A stretch of DNA of 64,000 nt from Takashimella koratensis (lineage: Eukaryota > Basidiomycota > Tremellomycetes > Trichosporonales > Tetragoniomycetaceae). The stretch lies in NCBI GenBank assembly GCA_003116875.1, contig BCKT01000002.1:2195293-2259292 (forward strand), in the 5' to 3' direction. Under the pieces are notes generated by a model. That model did not search any database. It had not been told where the DNA came from and saw only the letters and a list, made by a program, of their open reading frames with translations. This document shows, piece after piece, positions 47,510-57,591 of this stretch. Every line of letters starts with the position of its first letter. Positions within the stretch are counted from its first letter, which is position 1. The position numbers were made by a program, and so were the translations under genes.

Positions 47510-49120
47510 ATGCCTGTGATCCTCTTTCTCACCTCGTAAGTGACCTCCAAAAGCCCCTCACTGACGACAGTCCCGAGCACGGGCAGGCGAACTGCCAGCT
47601 TGCTACCATCGCAGCTCTGAAAGAACGTCACCCTGAAGTCGATATCCACCTCGCTACCAACGAGTCCTTCCGTCGGCGAGCTCCCGACAATGTCACCTTC
47701 CACGCCATCGACGGCAAGGGTCTCAGTGACTACTACGACCTCGAGACCTCTGACCCGGTCAAGATCCAGTCCATCCTCGACTATGTGACAACCAAACCTG
47801 GCTTCTGGGGTAAAATCGCGGCCAGTCAGAAATTTCTCAGCTTTGTGATCCCCGAGACGCCCGACGAGTACGTGACCAAGGCCAAGGCGGTCGAGGCGCT
47901 GTTGGAGAAACTCCAGCCCGACTTTACCCTCGTCGACAGCCTGTTCAACCCGGCCATTGACGCACTTCAGGTGTCAGGGATGCGGTATGCCAAGCTCAGC
48001 CCGAACACCGTCAAGGAGGTTGCGCTGGGCGAGCAGAAAGCAAAAATCTTTACCATCCCAAGGTGAGTACGACTGATATCGCTTGCTGACAGTCAGCACT
48101 GGTATCGGATACATCTACCCACTGTCAATCATCACCAAGGTCCTCAACGCCATCGCTCTCATCTACACCATCCGATGGATCACCAAATCAGACCCGAAAC
48201 AACTGAGCCTTACCAAACCCCGTCACGATGCAGGTTATCTCGGCCCCCTTCCCATGTTCGCCCCGCGTACCGTCCCGGCCCTGTGCATGTCCCACCCCCA
48301 GCTCGACTTCCCGCTGATCATCCCCGACGGCGTCGTCTGCTGTGGACCCATCCTCAGCGCGACCAAATCCCTCGCCGACGTTGACCCGGAACTCAACACC
48401 TGGGTTCATCGCCGTCCCACTATCCTCATCGTGCTTGGTTCACACTGGCGCATGACTGAGGACTACGCTCACAACGTTCTCAACGCTGTCCGGAACGTCC
48501 TCGACAAACAGCCGAACCTTCAGATTCTCTGGAAGTTGCAAAAGTTTGGAGAGTACGAGCTCAAGGTGGACGACGAGAGGATTCGCATCTCCAGCTGGCT
48601 CAAGGCGGACCCATACGCGATTTTGGCGACAGGTCAGGTCGTCTGCAGTGTCAACCACGGCGGAAGCAACTCCTATCACGAGGCTCTTGCGTAGGTCTAG
48701 GTGTCGACTGAAGCTAACGTCAGTACCGGCACACCACAGGTCATCTTGTCGCCGTGGTACGACTGCCACGACTTTGGCGGCCGAGTCGAGTGGTAAGTAC
48801 CGCCTGTCCTACTCTGCTGACACCCAGGCTCGGTATCGGCAAGTGGGGAAACAAGAACGCAGCGTGAGTTATCCGTGGTGACAAACACTAACGACAGACC
48901 GATGGTTGATGAACACGAGTTTTCCGCTGCGCTCTCAGCTGTGCTCAGCGAGTCGCCCGAAGGGGAGAAGTTGCGCAGCAACGCCAAGGCCGCGGGGGTC
49001 ACCATTACTACCCCGCGAGCGAAGATCCAGGGTTTCGAAGGGGATGCCTCGGGCTTGACTTGCGGCCGTGAAGTGGCGGCCGAGTGGATCTGGCAGTATG
49101 CGACCAAGGGCGACGAGTAG
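47510..49120 (+). CDS. UDP-glycosyltransferase family 1 protein
   Basis: This GT1 enzyme transfers a sugar from a nucleotide donor to a small lipid or xenobiotic acceptor. I chose ATG at 47510 because MPVILFLTS, joined by a 36-nt intron to PEHGQANCQLATIAALKERH, recreates the family's N-terminal beta strand and acceptor-site His. Further marks are FTLVDSLFNPAIDALQVSG, RPTILIVLGSHWRMTEDYA, NLQILWKLQKFGEYEL and the donor-binding segment QVVCSVNHGGSNSYHEALAT with GTPQVILSPWYDCHDFGGRV. A hydrophobic stretch at YIYPLSIITKVLNAIALIYT may bind membrane. Stop at 49120. The protein is about 475 residues with five introns. The acceptor is unknown (sterol, sphingolipid or phenolic). Confidence 0.87.
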
Positions 49121-49796
49121 GACTAAGCGCAGGGGGGACAAGTGAGGCTTCGATACGGTAGCGATTCAGATGTATATACAGTAAATGTGCGATCGGTCAG
49201 ATGGATAGATTCTTGCGTTTCTTCCCGAAAGCCGGCTCGGCGATGTTCTGTGAGGGCAGGTTGGCGAGGAGGATGCGGGCTGTCTGAGCGGGGCGATCGT
49301 CGGGACGCCACCCCTTGCTTCGATGCTGCAGCGCTGCCCCAACACGAGCGAGGAGCTTCTCCAGGCCCCCGGATCGGATGCAATCGCGGCGTTTGGCAGG
49401 GGATGACCGCTCGTAGCCAGATTAGACCACGCCCCGTGACTCGGATCCTTCGGTTGCAAAAGTACCCGCGGGCAATGCCTCCGGGGGCGCAGAGTGGACT
49501 TGGCGATTTGCGATATCATCCGACCTCACGACAAGGCAACGCTTATCCATCTTGTATCCTCCCGAAGTTGCCAGACCCAAAGACGGAGCGGATGAGCTTG
49601 CAAGCGACCGGGCCTGGTCCAGGTCATACTGGTACCTCACACCGAAGTCATTTGACAACGGGCACTGACTGGCCGAATTCTGGACTGTCTCCGTGAAAAC
49701 CCGAGGGGCCTTCCGTGATTCTCGCGACTCCAAGCATACATATGAACCAGCTCTGGCAACCTGCTAAGCCCTTAATCACAGTCAGCATTATACAGC
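49121..49796. other. Intergenic region with a possible gene remnant on the minus strand
   Basis: This 676-bp spacer is GC-rich. On the minus strand, about 49204-49410 reads without a stop and ends GWRPDDRPAQTARILLANLP then NIAEPAFGKKRKNLSI. It has no ATG and a stop just upstream, so at most it is a last exon or remnant. Plus-strand open frames look like its shadows. Confidence 0.25.
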
Positions 49797-51189
49797 ATGC
49801 CCGAGACTATTCCCAAGACTCAGAAGGCAGCGGTTTCTCATGCGGCAGGACAGACTATCGGCATCGAGGAGATCCCCGTTGTGCAACCCGATCACCTTGG
49901 TCCTGGTGAGTATACATGCCGCAGAAGACGAGCTGACAGCGGCAGGCCGAGCTCTCGTCAAGATCCTGTACTCTGGCGTCTGCCATGTGAGCTATGATAC
50001 GGACTCTCTTGTTCTGCTCACGTGTTGACTCTGTGTAGACCGACCTTCACTTGATCGAGGACGAATGGCCCATGAAACCGGCCCGCCCTTGCATCCCTGG
50101 TAAGCGACTGCTGAAGCTGAGCTGAGACGCAGGTCACGAGGGAGCAGGCATTATCGTCGCGTTGAACGACTCGCAGTCTACATTCAATATCGGTGACCGG
50201 GGTGAGTTATGCCTGTGTAGCTTGACTAACCTTAGTCGGCGTCAAGTGGATTGCTTCGACTTGCAACGAGTGTTCGTTCTGTCTCACCGGCTACGAGTAA
50301 GCTCCACCTTAGGCCAACATACTCACTCGCGAAGGCAGCTTTGCCCCAAGTCCATTTGCTCCTGTTTGAGCGACATTGGGACCTACCAGCAATAGTGGGC
50401 TCTTATCAACCTTACCTCGCTGATGTCCAGCTGCCCTACCTACACATCACAGCTCACCCCAAACCCGGACGGCATCGAGCTCGCGGACGCTGCACCAATC
50501 CTCTGCGCAGGAGTTACCGTGTACCGAGCCTTGAAATCCGCCGATCTCCGCCCAGGCCAGTGGATCGCTATTCCAGGTGCTGGCGGCGGCCTCGGTTCCC
50601 TCGCTCTGCAGTACGCCAAGTACATGGGCATCTCGACTATCGCTTGTGATACTGGGACCGAAAAGAAGGATCTCTGCCACAATCTTGGAGCTGGAGCTTG
50701 GATCGATTTCAAGGATACCAAGGACATGGTCGAAGCGTAAGTTGTAGGCAATGCATTGCTGACTCTTTCCAGGATGAAGGCAGCGACGCCAGATGGCTTT
50801 GGCCCGCACGCTGCGATGATCACTGCGACGACTCCAGCAGCTTACGAGCTCGCACTTAGTTACGTTCGCCCAGCTGGAACTGTCGTTGCTGTCGGTCTTC
50901 CTGGCAACGACCCGAGTGTCTCTGCGAGCATCTTCTCGACCGTATCCAAAGTGAAGACCCTCCGCGGATCGTACGTCGGTAGTCGCCTGGATGCTATCGA
51001 GTCGCTCCACATCGCAGCGAACACGTCAGTCAGGAGCCCTTACACCTTCGCACCGATGGAGAAGCTACCGGAGGTGTTTGAGAAGATGCGGACTGGGAAG
51101 ATCACAGGGCGCGTGGTACTTGATAGTGAGCCCGCGTGGACACAAAGTGGAACGGGTCTGACACTTTATCTTTTGCAGTGTTTGCGTGA
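49797..51189 (+). CDS. Zinc-type alcohol dehydrogenase (ADH1-like, MDR family)
   Basis: This NAD-dependent medium-chain dehydrogenase starts at ATG 49797 ([20 protein letters not shown]). The catalytic zinc site shows [17 protein letters not shown] and [13 protein letters not shown]. The structural zinc lobe [20 protein letters not shown] is restored only by including a middle exon at about 50335-50395, which also gives SDIGTYQQY. The cofactor domain has [20 protein letters not shown] and [20 protein letters not shown] (G-x-G-x-x-G). The last intron ends at 51178 and leaves VVLDMFA with stop at 51189; reading through instead gives an unlikely tail. The protein is about 350 residues, the normal ADH1 length, with eight introns. 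Confidence 0.9.
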
Positions 51190-51925
51190 ACAGGAGCGTG
51201 AACTCAGTCTGGATTGAGCAGATGGAGCTGGAGTGAGTCCGAGGTCTAGCAGTGATGCAAGTTGTTGTCCGTCATCGAGTGGATGGCCGAGAAATGTGTA
51301 GCTGCGCGTCCAGATATCCTTGTTCGTTGGGGAAACGTAAAAACTCAACTCTCATACGATCCTCGTCTGAGTGCACCACCGTCTTGGCCATGCGCAGAGG
51401 TCTCGGCGCGTTTGGAGCACGCTTATCTCTGCCATAGACTTCTGGAAACTTGCCCGATCCAGCGATTTTTCGGCACACGTTTGTCCCGACTAAATCCAAC
51501 CTAGACGTCACTGGTGACATTTGTTTGATAGATCGGCGTCCAACGTTGTCGACTAGCAATTGAGTAGTCTCCGTCTTTTGTCTCGGCGTGTTCAGAATAC
51601 TGCGCAAGCATTCAGATTGCCCAAACACCGATTTCTTCGGTATTTTTGGTGCGTTCTGGCTTGCCGCAGTCGCTCCAGAGTGTCGCGATCTCTGCACACT
51701 GCCGCAAGCTCGCAAACCCTAACGGACGAGTCATGATCGACGCTTAACTCAAATTATTAGACGTAGCCCAGTCCGACCGGCCTGGACCGTTCCCACACTG
51801 TAGATGCGCATTGCATAAGCCTGCTTGCTATAAAGTGCTCGTCGGGTCAGAGCTCGTCGGGGTAGAAACCATGCCCTCCAGCGTATTGTCATTCCCACCA
51901 ATTGCTGCACTCCACCACCGTCGAC
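51190..51925. other. Intergenic region
   Basis: This 736-bp spacer holds the promoter of the b561-like gene; TATAAAG is at 51829-51835. A minus-strand open frame of 147 codons at 51272-51715 has no recognisable features. Confidence 0.3.
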
Positions 51926-52680
51926 ATGGCCAGTCTTTCTGCAAACAACGCCACCATTTCGGCAGTCACCACGAACACCAGTAACCGCGCGCCCGCTGCA
52001 CTCATTGCTCACATTGTGTGTGGTGTGTCGGCGACCCTGTTCTTCGTCCCCCTCGGGGTCGTGATACCCCGATACGCACGAGGTCTGACAACGAAACGCT
52101 GGTGGTTCCCGTTACACGGCCTCAACCAAGGTATCTTTTCCCTTGGCCTTGGACTCGCCGCTTTCGGAATCGGACTGCATTATTTTCATGGACCCATCAA
52201 CTCGACTCACCGCGTAAGTGCCTCTTGGCGTTCAAGCTGACCGGAAGAAACTTGGTCTCTCCTGGATCATTCTCATGATCGTACAATGCGCACTAGGCAT
52301 CTTTGTTCACTACTGGCGCCCCCAAACCCACGACTCCGAGAAAGCTTTCGTTCGTCATGGTCGGGGTCCGAAAAATTACATTCATATTGTAATGGGTATC
52401 ACCTGTCTCGTGCTTGGCTGGGTAACAGTGTGGTGGGGTGAGTTGCACTGTAAGGTGGTTGCTGACAAAAGGAATGAACCATGAATGGCCGTCGCACCAC
52501 CCGACTCTCCACGCTGGTTGGAAAGCCGGATTTGGTATCGTTATCGGGGTAGGCGCACAGTCGATTCAACGCTAACGTAGCAGTTGTGGTCTTTGATCTA
52601 CCTGGTCGGACTAATGCTCTTGCCCCGTCAACGGAGACTCGAAACTGAAGCTCAGAGAAGTCAAGAAGCATTGATTTAGG
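51926..52680 (+). CDS. Cytochrome b561-like membrane protein
   Basis: This small integral membrane protein starts at ATG 51926 (MASLSANNATISAVTTNTSN), with a short N-glycosylated N-terminus. Membrane segments: ALIAHIVCGVSATLFFVPLG, WFPLHGLNQGIFSLGLGLAA, LGLSWIILMIVQCALGIFVH, NYIHIVMGITCLVLGWVTVW and FGIVIGLWSLIYLVGLMLLP. Paired histidines in successive helices (AHIVCG, LHGLNQG, FVHYWRP, YIHIVMG) fit heme coordination as in cytochrome b561 and the b561 part of DOMON ferric reductases. No DOMON domain precedes it. The protein is about 215 residues with three introns. It may be a transmembrane electron carrier. It is convergent with the Zn2Cys6 gene. Confidence 0.78.
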
Positions 52681-52799
52681 GCTCTCGATCTCAAGTAGAT
52701 CAAGCAATACGTCATGATTAGAGACATGCGCGTAGCCAAAACGTGCTATGAGAACCGTATCATGTATACATCTGGAAGAGGCAAAACCCCTGCCGTGCT

Positions 52800-54662
52800 T
52801 CAATAACCGTCAGGTACCGCCTCCCTTTGGAGACCCGCGATAGTAGCCTGCAACAGCTCTCCATACTGCTTCATCCAAGACTGTGAATCGTTTCGGTGCG
52901 CTGCCGCTACTCGCAGAGCCTCGCTCAGATCTTTCAGTAAAGACAGGGCACTCTGGCTCTGGGGTGCCAGAAATTCAGGATCGCTAGTAGAGACCATCTG
53001 TTCATCAGCTCTGATGATGCCTGAATTCACCTTGAAAAGAATGGTTGCTGCATACCTACGCTATGTCAGTGTTTACCTCGTAATGACGCAACGTACATGA
53101 ATGCGAATGCCCCAAAATTGGAAGCGAACCGTAAACACCCTCGGTCAGACAACTCTGTAACAAGATGTTCGACGCTCTCCAACGCAGCATTGTAGGCGAG
53201 CTCAGTGATCTCGTCGTCTTCCTCCTGGCACATGGTCAAGACACCAACGGGTGACATTGTCAAGACCAGCTTGACATGGTCATAGAAGAAGTTTTGCCAC
53301 CCATCTACCGTCAGTATGTTGATCATCTCAGATGCACACCAGGTTGGAATGTCCATTGCCGACGTCGAGATTCCATCTCAGAGATGAGCATTTTATGTCT
53401 TGATGGGTCTTCGTAGCCTGCCTTCTCCTGTGCCATAGCATGGCATTAGCGGAGCAACGACAGGCTAGTCTGTAGAAGCAGAGGCTAGACCCACCATTGT
53501 CTCGCGAACTCGGAGCACCGAAGGCAAGCGATGATCAAACTCGACAAGAGTAGAGTTTTCGGCCCATCGTTTGGCGCGTGCACTGATTGCGTTGTCCACC
53601 GGGAACAACCGTGCCCGCCCGAAATGTGTGGCGAGCCTGACGTACTGCGTCAATGACTGGAACTCTCAGTTGCTCAATAACTTACGAGACGTCGCACAAG
53701 TACAGCGCGATGTAGGCACGGGTAGCAAGGCGTTTCTGATATTCCGCTTCTGGATCGTCCTCTTCGCTGCCAAACTGGCACGGCTGATCGTAGCCGAGCT
53801 CCTGAAGCATCCGGCAACCATATCCGAGGTCTGCGAACAGTCATCATCAGCTTGTTTTTAGCCAAAAACTCACACGTCCAGGTTCTGTCCGTGGCTATCG
53901 AGGAAGGATATGGATAGTATAAACTGAAGAGTGTGAATCCCTGGGAGATCTCAATCGATTTGTAGCCTTGCGTCATAACGACTCTCGCTACGTGATCAGC
54001 GTGCTCAAGCAGCCGCTGAGAAGTGTTCTTTGAAAGAGGACAGAAGATGGAAGCGACAGCACATATAACCGTGAAGAGAAGTGTCGACCGCGGCCGGACA
54101 ACCTGCGCCGTCTGCCGTATTGGGTCACACATGAATGCCCAGCAGTGCAAGTCATTGTGATACCTTGTGGTTAGCGGGTTTTAGCCCCGTGACTCACCTC
54201 TTGAACAATCGCTCTGCGTCGCTGATAGTAATGATACCAAGGCTGACTGGATCGAGATCTGGAAGTTGGTCCTCAAGTGGCCGAGAGAACGCCGACCGGT
54301 CAGAGGTAAAGTTCCATTCCTCAGAGCGCGAAAGGACGTTATTTATGATGATGCAGGGGCTGCTCGATACTGGCGCCCAAGAGCTGAATCGAGAGAGGTT
54401 CTTGATATGAGAGGTAGGTCGCGCTCTATCTCCGTGTCTGAGATGTTGGCTAAAATCGAGGAATCCCTACGCACCTTTCTGGCATTGCGGTGCTCAATCC
54501 TCGTTGTCCACGTCGATGCGGGAGGACGTCACACTGGAGGCCAAGTCTTGCACATCGAGCGCACGCTCCGAGGCCAGGAAGGATACAGCGTACCTTGATG
54601 CGTCGGCATCCCAAACACGCTCCCGTCGTGGGACCGGCGTCTTTGTTGCTCGGATCGGACAT
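52800..54662 (-). CDS. Zn(II)2Cys6 transcription factor
   Basis: ATG at 54662 gives MSDPSNKDAGPTTGACLGCR. The zinc cluster runs CLGCRRIKVRCILPGLGACA then RCARLGLQC, with six cysteines, followed by basic HRRGQRG. The rest is divided by several introns and includes EFDHRLPSVLRVRETMVGL, DIPTWCASEMINILTVDGWQ, DDEITELAYNAALESVEHLV, FASNFGAFAFMYVA and a C-terminal helix ending YGELLQATIAGLQREAVPDG. This matches fungal regulators with a poorly conserved middle domain. About 470-500 residues. The gene is divergent from the nitrilase across a promoter with strong palindromes and is a good candidate to control it (inference). Confidence 0.8.
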
Positions 54663-54721
54663 GTTGAAGAACAGAGGTGGATTGTGGAGGAAGCGGAAGT
54701 AAACAGCGAGGACGGTCGCCG

Positions 54722-54744
54722 AAATTCACCGGTGGCCGGTGAAT
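54722..54744. promoter_or_regulatory. 23-bp palindrome AATTCACCGG-N3-CCGGTGAATT
   Basis: The two 10-bp arms at 54722-54731 and 54735-54744 are perfect inverted repeats with a 3-bp centre TGG. The CGG/CCG triplets resemble Zn2Cys6 dimer sites. It lies 60 bp upstream of the regulator start and 278 bp upstream of the nitrilase start. Confidence 0.6.
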
Positions 54745-54818
54745 TCGCCGGCGTTTGGATCTCGCTTCTCGTGGCTCGCACGGTTCGCCCCGTTGCTGGT
54801 AGCGTGGCATGGCCGGGT

Positions 54819-54943
54819 GGGCGAACCTTCCCTGCACCCTCTTATTCGCACCCCTTTAGGTCGCTTGAATGGGGCCGCACCTATCTGTTTTGAGAATAGG
54901 CGCCGACAGGGTGCGAATAAGAAGGGTGCAGCGAAGGTTCGCC
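54819..54943. repeat. 35-bp inverted repeat with 55-bp spacer
   Basis: The arm at 54819-54853 (from GGGCGAACC to TTATTCGCACCC) is repeated in inverse orientation at 54909-54943, with one mismatch and one single-base gap. The spacer is 54854-54908. It could form a long hairpin or be the ends of a tiny non-autonomous element. Confidence 0.65.
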
Positions 54944-55021
54944 GCCGTTGGGTGCCAACCGGATGTTGACCGACATTCCATTGTTCCCATCTTCAACACC
55001 ATCCATTACACTTCAACCACT

Positions 55022-56348
55022 ATGATTCCCGTCAAGGTCGCAGTCCCACAGTGGGAGCCTGTCTGGTTCAATAAGTCGGCAACGACACAAAAGATCGTTG
55101 GTTTGATCAACACCGCTGCTTCGGAAGGCGCAAAGCTCGTAGCTTTTGGAGAGCTGGTGGGTGTTTTGATGGAAGGCTACTTACTTGTCGGCAGGCGATC
55201 CCAGGATACCCAACCTTTCTTTTCCAGGGCACCCGAAGCCAGACTATCGCGCATGGTACCAAATATGTGAGCCTGGGGATAGCAGGCAACAAGCTGATCT
55301 TTCAGGCCGCGAACTCCATTGCACTCGACGGTCCAGAGATCTTCTCCCTAAGGACTGCTGCCAAGGAGAACTCAGTCCTCGGTGAGCACGGCCATGGACG
55401 TCTGTTGCTAAAATGTACAGTTCACTGTGGGTTCTCCGAGCTGGATGGTCGCAGTCTCTACATGTCGAACGGTGAGAGCTATGACGTCGACGTGACACTA
55501 ATGAGCCTAGTCATTATCGACGAACACGGCGAGATTGTCCTCTATCGTCGCAAAATTAAGCCGTCTCACTATGAGCGAACTCTTTTTGGAGACAGTGGAC
55601 GTGAGTCACTCAGTATCCTCCGCTGATTGACCATAGCCGAGTCCGCCGTCAACTGCGTGGAGACCTCAATCGGGCGCATCAGCGTGTTGAACTGTTGGGA
55701 GCATTATCAGCCTTTGCTGAAATAGTAAGCGCAGTCTGACAAAGATTCTGACAGACCCAGCCACACCTATTCCCAAAAGCCATGGATTCACATCGCGGCG
55801 TGGCCGGTCGTCTACGACCACTCTGGCGAAGTGCAATTCTGCAGCTGCAACGATGCGGTGAGCTTGGCTGCTTGCCAGCGGAGAGATATTAACCATGATT
55901 ACAGGCAAAAGCCGTCACCAGGGTCGTCGCAATCGAGTCTGGCGCCTTCACCCTGTCCTGCAGTCACTTTGTAGGTGAAGAAGGGGTGATCGCGAACCAG
56001 CCTTCGGGAGTACCGCTTAAGGAAAGGGCGGAAAAGGGTTTCATGGGTGTCGGGGGCGGCATATGTGGCATTTTCGCACCAGACGGCGAGCTCATCTCGC
56101 GGCCTGTCGGAATCGCGGAGGAGACGATCCTTTTCCAGGATCTTGATCCAGACAGGGTGAGAATGGTGTCTCTCGTCCAGGACTCCACTGGTCACTACTC
56201 TCGCCCCGACATGTTCCAGCTTGTGGTGAACAGGACCCCCGCTCCCATGGTCGTCTACAAAGATGGCCAAGGTGCCATAACCCCTGCTTCTAAGATCCAG
56301 CCTTACGATGAGCTGCGCTACGATCTCCTCCAGTCTGAATCCAAGTAG
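55022..56348 (+). CDS. Nitrilase (C-N hydrolase family)
   Basis: This enzyme hydrolyses nitriles to carboxylic acids and ammonia, or to amides. ATG at 55022 gives MIPVKVAVPQWEPVWFNKSA. The catalytic triad is present: Glu in LVAFGELAIPGYP (split by an intron), Lys in LYRRKIKPSHYERTLFG, Cys in ISVLNCWEHYQPLLKY. Other family blocks are NSIALDGPEIFSLRTAAKEN, PWIHIAAWPVVYDHSGEVQF and VGGGICGIFAPDGELISRPV. The protein is about 345 residues with six short introns, normal for fungal nitrilases and cyanide hydratases. The two subfamilies cannot be told apart here. It is divergent from a Zn2Cys6 gene and followed by a sugar-porter-type permease. Confidence 0.9.
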
Positions 56349-57591
56349 CTATCCTGTCAAATGTTTCCATCTCTGAACTATGCAGTCGTTGAAAAATCAA
56401 AAGTCATGCTTCTTGTCAGCCCATGTTTCTTGCCCAGAATGCTAAGTGTTGGGTTAACGGCCGAAAACTGCGGAGGCGATCCGTGCGGTCCCGAAGTACC
56501 GCGATGCCGAGAACGTCCCAAGCGAAGTTGCGCACGCGGAGACTGCTGGGAGAACAATAGAAGCACTATCTAGTAGTCGGGTCATGCTGTATGGCCGCGG
56601 AGAGATACGGGGATGCATGAACGACGAGCGAGCCGTCGAGGCCGAGCAGAGGGACATTAGTAGCTAGTTCGTAGCGTCGAGAGATGGATCCCCGACCCAA
56701 TGAAAGCTAACACCACGTCCCTCGTCTGCCCAATAAAAGCTCTGCTTTTGGATTTGACTGTATGAGCCTGGCTATCGCGTCGGCGCACGGCGCTGTGAGC
56801 TCGGACAATTGCCACCTGTGTCTTCGCAGGACGGGCGAAGTATAGTTTTTTTACCGACAGCCGTTCACCAGATGACTTCCCGTGATGTAAGAGGTAAATC
56901 CTTGAGTGGTTGTCGACCCAATCAAACAGGAAAGAGCGAAACAAATCTACAATCCATGGCGGAACAATGCAACTTTATTTTACGCTCTCGAACTTGTTTA
57001 GTGGTTCATCAGCTTCAGCCTCGATTCACCATGTTGGCTCCCGAGATTCAACTGGAAAAGAAGACATCTATTCTGCAGGCAATAGAAGGTCGATACGAGA
57101 AACGCCAACAAAAGCGACATACACCAGACTACGACAGCACCGCCCGCGATGACTGCCATACTCACTGTAAGGTCGATACCTCTGTTGGGCGTTTACGACA
57201 GATTTTCGAACGGTCACAGGAAAATTCCTGTTCTGATAATTACCTTCACAGCATTCCTTGGTCGTACGTAGACAACACGTCACAACAGAAATGCCGATCC
57301 GTTCACTAACCCTGGTAGCTATCGCGAGGTTGTTCAGGAGGTTCAGGGCACGCTGACCATTTCTCACCGCGGAAGCGAAAAAGCCACCTGACTTCCATCC
57401 CGCTCTCTCTCCACCTGTGATTCGCGGACCGGTGTTTACCACATCGCCGGCCACCGGTGCAGCTGCTCACGCCGGCGTCCACGGTGTTCTAAGTAACTTT
57501 TGATATCCACTTTTCACAGCATGTATATATATATCATCGCTGGTATCGCGGATGACACCACCACTCCTCAACCTCTAGACTCTTCAGCAAC
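56349..57591. promoter_or_regulatory. Intergenic region and permease promoter
   Basis: This 1.2-kb spacer has open frames up to 166 codons (56809-57309) that resemble nothing. The right end carries CCGGCCACCGGTG at 57447-57459, the inverse of a core in the nitrilase promoter, and TATATATATAT at 57524-57534, about 60 bp before the permease ATG. Confidence 0.45.

Larger units (their letters stand above)
54663..55021. promoter_or_regulatory. Divergent regulator/nitrilase promoter
   Basis: This 359-bp spacer carries the two inverted repeats listed separately (54722-54744 and 54819-54943). It serves the Zn2Cys6 gene on the left and the nitrilase on the right. Confidence 0.55.

Noticed and set aside
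51272..51715. Minus-strand frame of 147 codons after the alcohol dehydrogenase gene.
   Set aside because: No recognisable motif and no splice context; likely chance.
56809..57309. Plus-strand frame of 166 codons between nitrilase and permease.
   Set aside because: Composition and sequence look non-coding, and overlapping frames exist on the other strand.
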